Positions 52,161 to 60,989 of a DNA stretch of 64,000 nt are shown in pieces. This DNA comes from Bradyrhizobium zhanjiangense. Its GTDB lineage: Bacteria; Pseudomonadota; Alphaproteobacteria; Rhizobiales; Xanthobacteraceae. The notes beneath the pieces were generated by a model that worked only from the letters and a program-made list of their open reading frames with translations, was not told the DNA's origin and searched no databases. The stretch spans positions 8,205,001 through 8,269,000 of the forward strand of contig NZ_CP022221.1 in NCBI RefSeq assembly GCF_004114935.1. The letters are read 5' to 3'. Position 1 is the stretch's first letter. Every line of letters begins with the position of its first letter. The translations under genes and the position numbers were made by a program.

Positions 52161-52200
52161 TCCGCCTGGCCCCGGGCGCTTCACAGGTCCACGTGATGCG

Positions 52201-53268
52201 CTAGAGGTAAGTCACGGGATCGAATTGACGAGCCACTCCAAACTTGCTGTCGAGCCATTGGACAATGAAATTGTCGGCGGCGATGAAATTCTCGACCTCA
52301 CCCAGCGGGTGCGGGATGCGGTTCGGCACGACGACCGAGCAATCGGCTCCGGCCCGCCGATAGGTGGCCTGCAACTCGAGAGCCTCTCGCTCCCGCAGCA
52401 TCGAGCGGCTGCCGACCACCATGAGAAGCGGGCAAGCGATCCGACGCGACGGCGGCAACGCGCCATTCGAGGCTCTCTCATCGACGCCGGTCATCCAATG
52501 CACTGATGCGCGACGCGCGACCGAGGTCAATAGTCCGGCGTCGCACACCGCGGCGGCTATCCGGCAGTCCGAAACGGCGAGGCGGGAGGCACGACTGGCA
52601 CCCGTCCCTTCGCCATAGACCGCGATCTGCTGCGCGTCGACATCCTGACGCGCTTCCAGATAGTCCAGCCAGCACTGAAGCATTTGCGGCTCCACGCCGC
52701 GGCTACCGGGTGAGGCGCCGGCACCGAGGAAGAGGAGTGACGTGGTCCCGCCGCGTGTGGCCGGCAACAGCCGGCTCATCATCGAGTCCAGCGTGATGTC
52801 CTCGTCACCAATGCAGATAATTGCGGGTGCGCAAGGTCCGCCACGCGACGCCGGCACGAAGAAGCCGGACAGCGGGCCCTGATCGAGGCCATCGATCTCG
52901 ACGCGCTCGATCGCCGGACCGAACCCGTCCATGAAAGCTTTCAGGTTGGCTCCGACCCTGCCTGCGAGGCCGGCCAGCGCCGGATCCTCCGGACAGGACA
53001 AGCTTCGCGCGACTTCGAGGGCCGTGAGCGAACACAGCCCCGCTTCCGACGCAACCCGGGCCGAACCATCTCTGCGCGCGGACTCGGCGAACAGCCGGTA
53101 GTCGTCTGCGACCCGCAGCCAATCCGCGACCCACAGATGTCTGTGCGTCTCACGCGCAAGCTCTGCACCGGTGAGGCTTTCGAAGAATTCGGACACGCGA
53201 TTGCGCAAGCCCGTCAGATCGCGACCGGCACCGTCGCGCGAGCCGTGAGGCCAATGATCACCTTCCAT
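52201..53268 (-). CDS. Alpha/beta-hydrolase fold protein lacking the nucleophile serine
   Basis: 355 residues. An N-terminal helical cap (about 30-110, HRHLWVADWLRVADDYRLFA) precedes an alpha/beta-hydrolase-like core (PAIICIGDEDITLDSMMSRL). The nucleophile elbow reads YGEGTGAS where GxSxG is expected, giving Gly instead of Ser. A late Asp/Glu region and His (NRIPHPLGEVENF) remain. The layout resembles FrsA/pseudooxynicotine-hydrolase-type proteins. ATG at 53268 follows a G-rich GGGGGGGAC; ATG at 53307 is an alternative without a Shine-Dalgarno. Activity is doubtful. Confidence 0.7.
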   Translation of the reverse strand: MEGDHWPHGSRDGAGRDLTGLRNRVSEFFESLTGAELARETHRHLWVADWLRVADDYRLFAESARRDGSARVASEAGLCSLTALEVARSLSCPEDPALAGLAGRVGANLKAFMDGFGPAIERVEIDGLDQGPLSGFFVPASRGGPCAPAIICIGDEDITLDSMMSRLLPATRGGTTSLLFLGAGASPGSRGVEPQMLQCWLDYLEARQDVDAQQIAVYGEGTGASRASRLAVSDCRIAAAVCDAGLLTSVARRASVHWMTGVDERASNGALPPSRRIACPLLMVVGSRSMLREREALELQATYRRAGADCSVVVPNRIPHPLGEVENFIAADNFIVQWLDSKFGVARQFDPVTYL

Positions 53269-53984
53269 GTCCCCCCCGAATGGCGCCGTCAGCGGCTGCC
53301 CGGACATGGATGGCGAGAACGCAATGCAGTCTCCGCACCGCGTGCGCCCGCTTGCGCCTTTTGCGCGATACGATTCATCCTGACGATCGCTCCGCCTTCG
53401 CTTCGCGCAGCGAAGTTGCCGGCGCTCCATCGTTCAAACGAGCCGGTCCCGATACGACGTCCCCGCCGGCTCAACTCAGTCGTCACAGCTCAGCTCCCTT
53501 GCTGACACTTGGTCTGCGCCCCGCGCCATTCTGGCATTTTTGCGGTCCCCGGTTTGTAGTTTTTTGTTGTGACGGGCGCCTAAAATATAGAGGGGCTTGA
53601 TGACAGAGGAGGCAATCGCGATTTCAGCGGCAGATCCGGCGGATTGTCATCTGATCGTCGCAAACCGCCGCGCGACGCGCCGCTCCAGCTGTTTGCCTCT
53701 CCCGCGAGCCGGAAGAGCGATACGATTTTGCCGAATTCTTTAAATCGAGATTCTCGGCGTTGTGACCGAAGCGGCCGTGCCTTGCCGTCCTGACGTTTGC
53801 GAGCCTTGCCGCGGCACGATCCTGTTGAGCTCCTCGTCAAAATGCGAACGAAGCGGGAATATCAGCCGCCTTTGTATGCATTATCCCAGTTGCCATCCTC
53901 GCGCACTTCGCTTTACATGCGGCCAACCCGCCCTCGGACCACGGCCGAGGCCCAAAATCACATGACCGCACTGAGGGACGAAAC
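53269..53984. other. Intergenic region upstream of the dehydrogenase gene
   Basis: About 715 bp between divergent genes. Frames on both strands are short and Arg/Ser-rich; none has family support. T-rich patches near 53530-53570 and 53725-53745 could hold promoters. Confidence 0.5.
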
Positions 53985-55049
53985 ATGGCGCGTAACATTT
54001 TGATTCTTGGGGCTTCCTACGGCTCGCTGCTGGGCACGAAGCTGCTGATGGCGGGTCATAACGTGACCCTGGTCTGCCGCGCCAAGACCGCGGAGCTGAT
54101 CAACCGGGACGGTACCGAGGTGCGCATCAAGTTGCGCGACGAGGCAGTGCACCGCGCGATCTTCTCGCGCGACCTGCCCGGCAAGCTCGACGCCGTGACA
54201 CCGGCCAATGTCGACCTCTCCCGTTACGACCTGGTTGGCCTGGCGATGCAGGAGCCGCAATACACCAACCACACGGTGCGCGTTCTCATGGTCAAGATCG
54301 CCGCGGCGAAGCTGCCGTGCCTGTCGATCATGAACATGCCGCCGCTGCCCTATCTGAAGCGGATTCCGGCGCTCGCGGACATGGATCTCGAGGAGGCCTA
54401 CACCAATGCGCAGGTGTGGGAGCGATTCGAGCCGGGGCTGGTGACGCTGTGCTCGCCCGACCCGCAGGCGTTCCGTCCGCCGGAAGAGGCGGCGAACGTG
54501 CTCCATGTCGGCCTGCCCACAAACTTCAAGGCATCGGTGTTCGCAGACGAGAAGCACAACAAGCTGCTGCGCGAGCTCGAAGCCGACATCGACGCGGTGA
54601 CACTCGACGGCCACGACGTGCCAGTGAAGCTGAAGGTGTTCGACTCGTTGTTCGTGCCACTGGCGAAATGGTCGATGCTGCTGACCGGCAATTACCGCTG
54701 CATCACGCCCAATGAGCCGCAGTCGATCCGCGACGCGGTGCACGGCGATCTCAAGCGCTCGCAGACGATCTACGACCATGTCGACGCGATCGCCCGCCGC
54801 CTCGGCGCCGATCCGCAGGATCAGGTGCCGTTCGCGAAATATGCCAAGGCCGCCGAAAGCCTGCTCAAGCCGTCATCGGCCGCCCGTGCGGTCGCGAGCG
54901 GAGCGCCCTTCATCGAGCGCGTCGACCTATTGGTGAAGCTGATCTCGCATCAGCTCGGTGTGCCCAATGCCGAGATCGACCGCACCGTCGACACCGTCGA
55001 CCAGAAGCTGAACGAGAAGATCGTGCAGGGCGGAGCGGGCGCGCAGTAG
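53985..55049 (+). CDS. Ketopantoate reductase-like (ApbA/PanE fold) dehydrogenase
   Basis: 354 residues. N-terminal Rossmann segment ARNILILGASYGSLLGTKLL followed by AGHNVTLVCRAKTAELINRD. The all-helical C-terminal part (KVFDSLFVPLAKWSMLLTGN, DAVHGDLKRSQTIYDHVDAI) fits the ApbA/6-phosphogluconate dehydrogenase-like domain. Divergence from canonical PanE is large, so another 2-keto acid or opine-type substrate is possible. The gene stands alone between non-coding stretches. Confidence 0.78.
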   Translation: MARNILILGASYGSLLGTKLLMAGHNVTLVCRAKTAELINRDGTEVRIKLRDEAVHRAIFSRDLPGKLDAVTPANVDLSRYDLVGLAMQEPQYTNHTVRVLMVKIAAAKLPCLSIMNMPPLPYLKRIPALADMDLEEAYTNAQVWERFEPGLVTLCSPDPQAFRPPEEAANVLHVGLPTNFKASVFADEKHNKLLRELEADIDAVTLDGHDVPVKLKVFDSLFVPLAKWSMLLTGNYRCITPNEPQSIRDAVHGDLKRSQTIYDHVDAIARRLGADPQDQVPFAKYAKAAESLLKPSSAARAVASGAPFIERVDLLVKLISHQLGVPNAEIDRTVDTVDQKLNEKIVQGGAGAQ

Positions 55050-55633
55050 CGCGCCGTTTCCAGCAACGTCAGCCCTCACGCGCTCCAGAGCGATTGAATC
55101 CGGATCACGCCGGTCATGGCGACCAGCGTGACTGCACCGGTGCGCGTGACCAGGTCGAAATGTCCGAGACGGCGGGCGCCGGCGCCGAGCGTTGCGCCCA
55201 ACGTCACCATGCCGCGCCGCCGTGACGATCTGAACCAGCGCTCACTGCAGATTCGGCGTACCGCACTGTTCCCAGTGTGGCGCAAACTCAACGACGGTCG
55301 TCGCACATCGGACGCACGGCCGGGTCGTCGCCCTCGCATCGCACCTACGCGCGGTCCACTGATATCACGACTGCGTGAGACCACGGCATGCCGCCCGTCA
55401 TATCCCGGCGCTTCGCGAGCAAAGCGAGCCGATTCGACGCGAACGGGCTTCCCTCACGTGCAGGCCCTTCATTCGCGCAAACGTTGCATGCGCGCAGAAC
55501 GGGTCCGACTGCTTGCCCAGCCGGCAGAGAGGTGAGCAACATATCTTTTTAGGTCAGGTGTCTATGACCTGTTTGCCGGTCCGTTGTTCCGGCATGATCG
55601 CAATGCACGGCCAAGAGAACAAGAACAACAACA
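55050..55633. other. Intergenic region, mostly non-coding
   Basis: About 580 bp between the dehydrogenase and the YkgJ-domain gene. Apart from a possible very short minus-strand frame (55076-55210), no gene is supported. Confidence 0.5.
55076..55210 (-). CDS. Possible 44-residue protein or gene remnant
   Basis: ATG at 55210; sequence MVTLGATLGAGARRLGHFDL then VTRTGAVTLVAMTGVIRIQS. Third codon positions are about 80% G/C, as in true genes here, and the C-terminal half is hydrophobic. No Shine-Dalgarno is visible. It may be a small membrane protein or the tail of a lost gene. Confidence 0.3.
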   Translation of the reverse strand: MVTLGATLGAGARRLGHFDLVTRTGAVTLVAMTGVIRIQSLWSA

Positions 55634-56452
55634 ATGGATCAGGCGATGCTGAGCGTCGTCCGCGCGGTCGAGGCAGGCGCGACGACGATGAAGAGCGTGA
55701 TCGACGCCACCGGACTGTCCCGTCTCAAGATCGAGCGCGCGTTGACCGCACTGGAGAAGCAGAAGCTGCTGGTGCGCGACGGCCAGGGCTTTCGCGCGAC
55801 CGGCCTGCCGAAGGCGGCGCGCCCGGTTCGGCAATGCGGCTCGTGCAACGCCTGCTGCGATATCCTCGAAGTGGCCGGCGTCGACAAGCCGGTGAACCAG
55901 CTCTGCAAACATTGGCAGGCGGGCACGGGATGCACCATCTACGATCGCCGCCCGCAAATGTGCCGGTCGTTCGTCTGTGCCTGGCTGCAGGGCCATCTCG
56001 ATGACGACTGGTTTCCGGCGACGTCGGGCATCGTGGTGCATTTCAGCCAGGACGCCGTCAACGTCACGGTCGACGATGATTGTCCCGATCGCTGGCGCGA
56101 GGAGCCTTATTTCAGCAAGCTTGCCGAATGGTCGCTGAACGGGATCAGGCGGATCGGAAACCGCGGCTATGCGACCCTCGTCGTGTCCGGCACCGCGCGG
56201 TTCCTGCTGCTGGGACGCACCGTCGTTCCCGATCCGACGCTGTTCGGCACCGCATTCCTGCCGCTCACCGCCGACACCTTCCGGTTCTGGCGGGCGACGT
56301 CGCCCGAGCATTTGCAGCGGCTGCATGAGCGCATAGCCGAGATCGAACGGATCAGGCAGGAATTCGGATCCTGCGTCATTCCTGAGAACGAGGACGACGA
56401 TCCGCAACCGCCCTATCGGCCTGTGCTTCTACAGCTGTCGCATCACGCCTGA
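55634..56452 (+). CDS. Winged-helix plus YkgJ-type cysteine-cluster protein
   Basis: 272 residues. The N-terminal 60 residues look like a winged helix (AVEAGATTMKSVIDATGLSR, IERALTALEKQKLLVRDGQG). Next comes the YkgJ-type zinc/iron-chelating domain: Cys68, Cys71, Cys74, Cys75 (CGSCNACC), Cys91, Cys100, and RRPQMCRSFVC with Cys110 and Cys115. The rest (120-272) has no clear motif. YkgJ proteins bind a metal or Fe-S cluster; their reaction is mostly unknown. Joining with a DNA-binding-like domain suggests a metal or redox-responsive regulator (inference). It precedes a HerA-like ATPase by 104 bp. Confidence 0.75.
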   Translation: MDQAMLSVVRAVEAGATTMKSVIDATGLSRLKIERALTALEKQKLLVRDGQGFRATGLPKAARPVRQCGSCNACCDILEVAGVDKPVNQLCKHWQAGTGCTIYDRRPQMCRSFVCAWLQGHLDDDWFPATSGIVVHFSQDAVNVTVDDDCPDRWREEPYFSKLAEWSLNGIRRIGNRGYATLVVSGTARFLLLGRTVVPDPTLFGTAFLPLTADTFRFWRATSPEHLQRLHERIAEIERIRQEFGSCVIPENEDDDPQPPYRPVLLQLSHHA

Positions 56453-56556
56453 ACTCCGCCGTGGGCAACACGGCCTGATTCGCGCGGTAGCGCTCGACGC
56501 GCCCCGGCCGGGTTGATAAGCCCCTGTCCGCGAATGACGGGACTTGAGTCGGGGAC

Positions 56557-58071
56557 ATGACGGTTGCGATCGAGATGGGGCAGACCACGGCGGGTGCCGC
56601 GGCGGCCATGGACCTCGAGGAACTGCTGGCGACCCGCCTCCTGGTGCAGGGCAATTCGGGCTCCGGCAAATCGCATCTCTTGCGACGGCTCCTGGAACAG
56701 AGCGCGCCCTGGGTGCAGCAGGCCATCATCGACCCCGAAGGTGACTTTGTCACGCTGGCCGAGCGCTTCGGCCATCTGGTGATCGAAGCCGAGGATCACA
56801 CCGAGCGCGGCCTTCAGGTCGCCGGCGAGCGCGCGCGGCTGCATCGCGTCTCCACCGTGCTTAATCTCGAAGGGCTCGACGCCGAGAACCAGATGCGGCG
56901 CGCCGCGGCGTTCCTCGGCGGGATGTTCGACGTCGACCGCGATCATTGGTACCCGATGCTGGTGGTCGTCGACGAGGCGCAGCTGTTTGCGCCGGCGGTT
57001 GCGGGCGAAGTCTCGGACGAGGCGCGAAAACTGTCGCTCGGCGCCATGACCAATCTGATGTGCCGCGGCCGCAAGCGCGGGCTCGCCGGCATCATCGCAA
57101 CCCAGCGTTTGGCGAAGCTCGCCAAGAATGTCGCAGCGGAAGCCTCCAACTTCCTGATGGGCCGGACCTTTCTCGACATCGACATGGCGCGCGCCGCCGA
57201 CCTGCTCGGCATGGAGCGGCGGCAGGCCGAAGCTTTTCGCGATCTCGAGCGCGGACAGTTCATGGCACTGGGACCTGCGCTGTCGCGCCGCCCCCTGCGC
57301 TTGAACATCGGCCCGACCGACACGAGCCCGCGCAATTCCACACCGCGGCTGATGCCGCTGCCGGAAGCGACGCTGGAAGATGCGCGCGCCGTGATCCTGG
57401 CGGCGCCGCCGCCCGATGCCAGCCGCCCGCAGCGCCGGCCCGCGCCGGATCTGCTCGAGCAGCTGCGCGCCGCAAAGGCGGCCGCCGCGCCCGAAGCGCG
57501 CGCGGAACCGATCGAGCTGCCGGTCAGCGCCGAAGAGCTCGCTGAGCGGCGCGAGCGCGTGGATCGTACCCTTCGTGCCGTGCTGGCCGAGCCCGACGCC
57601 GGCTTCCGCGCCATCGGCGTGCTCTATCAGGAGTTCGTGGTCCGCTGCCGCATCGAGGGGCTCGGCGCGGCCGTGCCTGATCTCAACGAATTCCGCCGCA
57701 TGCTGACGCATGCGCGGGCCGGGCTCGGCACTGATCTCGCCGACGATGACGCCTGGCAGGACGTCTCGCTGCGCGCCTCGATCCTGCCCGACGACATGCA
57801 GGGCGTGTTCATGATGATCGCGCGCGCGGCGAAGGAGGGCTGGCCGTGTCCCGGCGATGCCGCGATCGCCCGCGCCTATGGCTCGCACTCGCTGCGCCGC
57901 GCGCAGCGGCTGCTCAGCTATATGGAGGAGCAGGGCCTGATCGTCTGCCAGCTCGACGGCGGCGGCCGCCGGATCGTGACGCTGGTGGAGCTGGCCTGGG
58001 CGACGGCGCCGGGCGATCCCAATGGCGATGATTTGCCGATGGAGCCCGCGCAGAGCGCGGCCGCGCTCTGA
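56557..58071 (+). CDS. HerA/VirB4-like P-loop ATPase (DUF87-type)
   Basis: 504 residues. Walker A GNSGSGKSHLLRRLL is at about 32-46, followed by IIDPEGDFVTLAERFGHLVI (HerA-type), Walker B MLVVVDEAQLFAPA and the LMCRGRKRGLAGIIATQRLA sensor/arginine region. The C-terminal part (330-490) contains helical, possibly winged-helix segments (PGDAAIARAYGSHSLRRAQR, YMEEQGLIVCQLDGGGRRI). Such ATPases drive DNA or protein translocation. No NurA-type nuclease lies beside it. It may share a transcript with the YkgJ-type gene. Confidence 0.82.
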   Translation: MTVAIEMGQTTAGAAAAMDLEELLATRLLVQGNSGSGKSHLLRRLLEQSAPWVQQAIIDPEGDFVTLAERFGHLVIEAEDHTERGLQVAGERARLHRVSTVLNLEGLDAENQMRRAAAFLGGMFDVDRDHWYPMLVVVDEAQLFAPAVAGEVSDEARKLSLGAMTNLMCRGRKRGLAGIIATQRLAKLAKNVAAEASNFLMGRTFLDIDMARAADLLGMERRQAEAFRDLERGQFMALGPALSRRPLRLNIGPTDTSPRNSTPRLMPLPEATLEDARAVILAAPPPDASRPQRRPAPDLLEQLRAAKAAAAPEARAEPIELPVSAEELAERRERVDRTLRAVLAEPDAGFRAIGVLYQEFVVRCRIEGLGAAVPDLNEFRRMLTHARAGLGTDLADDDAWQDVSLRASILPDDMQGVFMMIARAAKEGWPCPGDAAIARAYGSHSLRRAQRLLSYMEEQGLIVCQLDGGGRRIVTLVELAWATAPGDPNGDDLPMEPAQSAAAL

Positions 58072-58099
58072 GCCCGCGGATTCAGGGGCGTCTCCTCAC

Positions 58100-59167
58100 C
58101 TACGCCGCCTCGGTCGCATCGAAGCCGCGGGCCGCACCCGGCGCATCATCCGCGAACATGCGGCGATAGAGTATGACCGAGACGAGCCAGGCGACCGCGA
58201 ACAGCGCGATCACGACGAAGCCGACATTGGCCAGCGACTCGTTGAGGCCCTCGACCACCGCCCACACGCCGCCGGAGAGATCGAGCCGATCGCTGATCAG
58301 GCCGAGCGCCTCGATGCCGCCGATGAAGAGCGCCACCGCGACCGAGGCCCCGGTGATCGTGAGGTTGTACCAGAGTTTTCGCAGGGGATCGACGAAGGCC
58401 CAGCGATAGGCGCTCACCATCAATGCGGAGTCTGCGGTGTCGACGAGCGCCATGCCTGATGCAAACAGCGCCGGAAAGACCAGGACATCGGCGAGCGACG
58501 AACCGCGCGCGGCTTCACTGGCGGAAATGCTGAGCAGGCCGATCTCGGTCGCGGTATCGAAACCAAGCCCGAACAGGAACCCGAGCGGGTACATATGCCC
58601 CGGCTTTGTCACCAGGCGGAACATCGGCCCGAGCAGGCGCGCCAGGACGCCGTGATTGGCGAGCGGCGCATCGAGGCCTGCGGCGTCGTGAACGCCGTGC
58701 TCTCGCGCCGCGCGAAACGTCCGCCACAGGCCGGCGAAGATGGCGAGGTTGATGGCCGCGATTACCAGCAGGAACAGCGCCGACACTGACGTGCCGATCA
58801 AGCCGCCGATCTCCTTGAGCAGGCTGTCGCCGCCAAGGCTCACCACGCCGAGCGCGAGCAGCATGGTCGCGACCACGACGACGGTGGAATGGCCTAGCGC
58901 GAAATAGAGGCCGACGCTGCGCGGCGCGCCGCCCGCCTGCATCAGCTTGCGGACGACGTTGTCGATGGCGGCGATGTGGTCGGCATCGACGGCGTGGCGG
59001 AGGCCGAAGACCCAGGCCAGCAGCGCGGTCGCCATCACCGTCGGCCGGTCGCCGAAACGCGCAAAGGCCCACGCCCACGCGGCGATGTTGGCGGCAATGA
59101 GCGCGCCGAACAACAGCGCCGCTCCGGGCTCGACCGCCCGCAAAGACCATCTCGTCACGACAATCAT
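58100..59167 (-). CDS. Nickel/cobalt permease (NiCoT family, HoxN/NixA-like)
   Basis: 355 residues, about eight membrane helices. The NiCoT signature HAVDADHI (58-65) is in helix II (GLRHAVDADHIAAIDN). LYFALGHSTVVVVATMLLAL and LGFLFGLGFDTATEIGLLSI are the other family motifs. It imports Ni2+ for hydrogenase or urease. An exact NikR-type operator overlaps its promoter, supporting nickel over cobalt. ATG at 59167 with GGACGGA just upstream. Confidence 0.93.
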   Translation of the reverse strand: MIVVTRWSLRAVEPGAALLFGALIAANIAAWAWAFARFGDRPTVMATALLAWVFGLRHAVDADHIAAIDNVVRKLMQAGGAPRSVGLYFALGHSTVVVVATMLLALGVVSLGGDSLLKEIGGLIGTSVSALFLLVIAAINLAIFAGLWRTFRAAREHGVHDAAGLDAPLANHGVLARLLGPMFRLVTKPGHMYPLGFLFGLGFDTATEIGLLSISASEAARGSSLADVLVFPALFASGMALVDTADSALMVSAYRWAFVDPLRKLWYNLTITGASVAVALFIGGIEALGLISDRLDLSGGVWAVVEGLNESLANVGFVVIALFAVAWLVSVILYRRMFADDAPGAARGFDATEAA

Positions 59168-59198
59168 TCCGTCCGTTGCACGCCCCGTCGCGCCAGCG

Positions 59199-59226
59199 GT
59201 ATGATTTTTTCATAAGATGGTCATAC
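59199..59226. promoter_or_regulatory. NikR-type operator overlapping the nickel permease promoter
   Basis: GTATGA (59199-59204), 16 bases, TCATAC (59221-59226): identical to the E. coli NikR operator layout. On the minus strand TTGCAC (59233-59238) and TTATGA (59210-59215), 17 bases apart, form a likely promoter, whose -10 lies inside the operator. Bound NikR-Ni would block transcription. Confidence 0.85.
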
Positions 59227-59282
59227 TGACCAGTGCAATCCCGGAGGGGCGGCACGGATTTGCAGCGGTGCTTGCGGCCATC

Positions 59283-59385
59283 GTTCGAGACGCCCGCTCG
59301 CGCGGGCCCTCAGGATGAGGTCTTATTTTGCGACAAAGCCGTGGACCCTCATGGTGAGGAGCCCGCAATAGCGGGCGTCTCGAAC
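59283..59385. repeat. Inverted-repeat element with 16-bp arms
   Basis: GTTCGAGACGCCCGCT (59283-59298) and AGCGGGCGTCTCGAAC (59370-59385) are perfect reverse complements. Inside are CCTCAGGATGAGG and CCTCATGGTGAGG motifs. This repeat type is common downstream of genes in Bradyrhizobiaceae (recalled). It lies 18 bp beyond the livF stop and may serve as its terminator. Confidence 0.8.
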
Positions 59386-59403
59386 CATGAGATCAAGCTC
59401 GCC

Positions 59404-60144
59404 CTACGCAGCTTCCGAGCCGCCGAGATAGGCGTCGCGGATGCGGGGATCGTCTTTCAGTGTCCGCGCCGGGCCGGAGAGCACGATCCTGCCGGTCTGG
59501 AGCACATAGGCTTCATGCGCGATCTCGAGCGCGAGGCTGGCATTCTGCTCGACCATGAACACCGAGACGCCGTCCTGATTGATGGTGCGGATCAGCTCCA
59601 GCACGCGGTCGACATAGAGCGGCGACAGGCCCATGGTCGGCTCGTCCATCACGATCAAGCGGGGACGGCTCATCAGCGCGCGCGCCATCGCCACCATCTG
59701 CTGCTCGCCGCCGGAGAGCGAGCCGGCGCGCTGCGACAGCCGCTGGCCGAGCTTTGGGAACAGCGTGAGCATCCTGTCGAGATCCTGGGCCACGACATCG
59801 CGATCATTGCGCACGAAGGCGCCCATCAAGATGTTCTCGCGGACGCTCATGTCCGCGAACAGCCGCCGCGCCTCCGGCACCGAGGCGATGCCGCGGCGGA
59901 CGATCTGCGGCGTGGTCAGCCCGATCAGCGATGCACCGTCGAACGTCACCTCGCCCGAGCGCGGTTTCACCAGGCCAAGGATGATCTTCATCGTCGTCGA
60001 CTTGCCGCTGGCATTGCCGCCGAGCAGGCAGACGATGTGGCCGCGCGCGACCGATATCGACAGGTCGAAATGCACCTGGGCCTGGCCATAGAAGGTGTTG
60101 ACATCAGACAGCGCCAGCAGCGGTGCGGGAGAAAGGTTCGTCAT
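59404..60144 (-). CDS. livF: Branched-chain amino acid-type ABC transporter ATP-binding protein LivF
   Basis: 246 residues. Walker A GGNASGKSTT, signature SLSGGEQQMVAMARALMSRP, Walker B RLIVMDEPTMGLSP and the H-loop VFMVEQNASLALEIAHEAYV. The pattern matches LivF rather than LivG. ATG overlaps the livG stop by four bases. Last gene of the operon. Confidence 0.93.
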   Translation of the reverse strand: MTNLSPAPLLALSDVNTFYGQAQVHFDLSISVARGHIVCLLGGNASGKSTTMKIILGLVKPRSGEVTFDGASLIGLTTPQIVRRGIASVPEARRLFADMSVRENILMGAFVRNDRDVVAQDLDRMLTLFPKLGQRLSQRAGSLSGGEQQMVAMARALMSRPRLIVMDEPTMGLSPLYVDRVLELIRTINQDGVSVFMVEQNASLALEIAHEAYVLQTGRIVLSGPARTLKDDPRIRDAYLGGSEAA

Positions 60145-60989
60145 GCCGCACTCTCCTGCTCCGCCGCTCCTGAGAGGCCGTGGCCGAGATAGGCCTCGAT
60201 CACCTTGGGATCGCTCCGCACCACCTCGCCCGGCCCTTCCGCGATCTTCTTGCCCTCGTCCATGACGATGACGCGGTCGGACAGCCGCATCACCATTTCC
60301 AGCTTGTGCTCGATCAGGAGGATGGTCAGCCCCTCCGCCTTCAGCTCGGCAACGAGGGCCTGCATCTCCGCGGTCTCGGTCGGGTTCATGCCGGCGGTCG
60401 GCTCGTCCAGCAGCAACAGGCGCGGCTTCAGCGCCAGCGCACGTGCAATCTCGACGCGGCGGCGGTTGGCGTAGGAGAGGCTATAGGCGGGCTGGTCGAT
60501 CCGCGGCAGCAGCCGTTCGCCGAAGCGGGCGAGAATGGCTTTCACCTCTTCGCGCAGCCGCTCCTCCTCGTCTCTGACACTCGCAGGACGCAGCAGCGCC
60601 AGCCCCAATTCCAGCAGCGGGCCGATCACCGGCACGGCCGGCTTCACTGCGCGCAACCGCGTGTGCGCGCCGATCAGGACGTTGTCCATGACGCTGAGAT
60701 TGCCGAAGACGCGGCCGAGCTGGAAGGTGCGCGCAATGCCCTGGCCTGCGAGCCGTTCCGGCGACAGACCCGTGATGTCCTGCCTTGCGAAGCTGACAGT
60801 ACCGGCATCGGGCCGGTCGAGACCGGTCACGAGATTGAACAGCGTCGTCTTGCCGGCGCCGTTCGGGCCGATGATGCTGATCAGCTCGCCCCTGGCGAGG
60901 TCGAGATCGATGGCATCGACCGCGGTGAGACCGCCGAAGCGGCGCGTCAGCCCGCGCAGGGACAACATGGGGATGTGCTGCTCGGACAT
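60141..60989 (-). CDS. livG: Branched-chain amino acid-type ABC transporter ATP-binding protein LivG
   Basis: 282 residues. Walker A IIGPNGAGKTTLFNLVTG, the degenerate LivG-type signature YSLSYANRRRVEIARALALK, Walker B RLLLLDEPTAGMNPTE and switch LLIEHKLEMVMRLSDRVIVM. ATG overlaps the permease stop by one base (TGATG). Confidence 0.93.
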   Translation of the reverse strand: MSEQHIPMLSLRGLTRRFGGLTAVDAIDLDLARGELISIIGPNGAGKTTLFNLVTGLDRPDAGTVSFARQDITGLSPERLAGQGIARTFQLGRVFGNLSVMDNVLIGAHTRLRAVKPAVPVIGPLLELGLALLRPASVRDEEERLREEVKAILARFGERLLPRIDQPAYSLSYANRRRVEIARALALKPRLLLLDEPTAGMNPTETAEMQALVAELKAEGLTILLIEHKLEMVMRLSDRVIVMDEGKKIAEGPGEVVRSDPKVIEAYLGHGLSGAAEQESAA

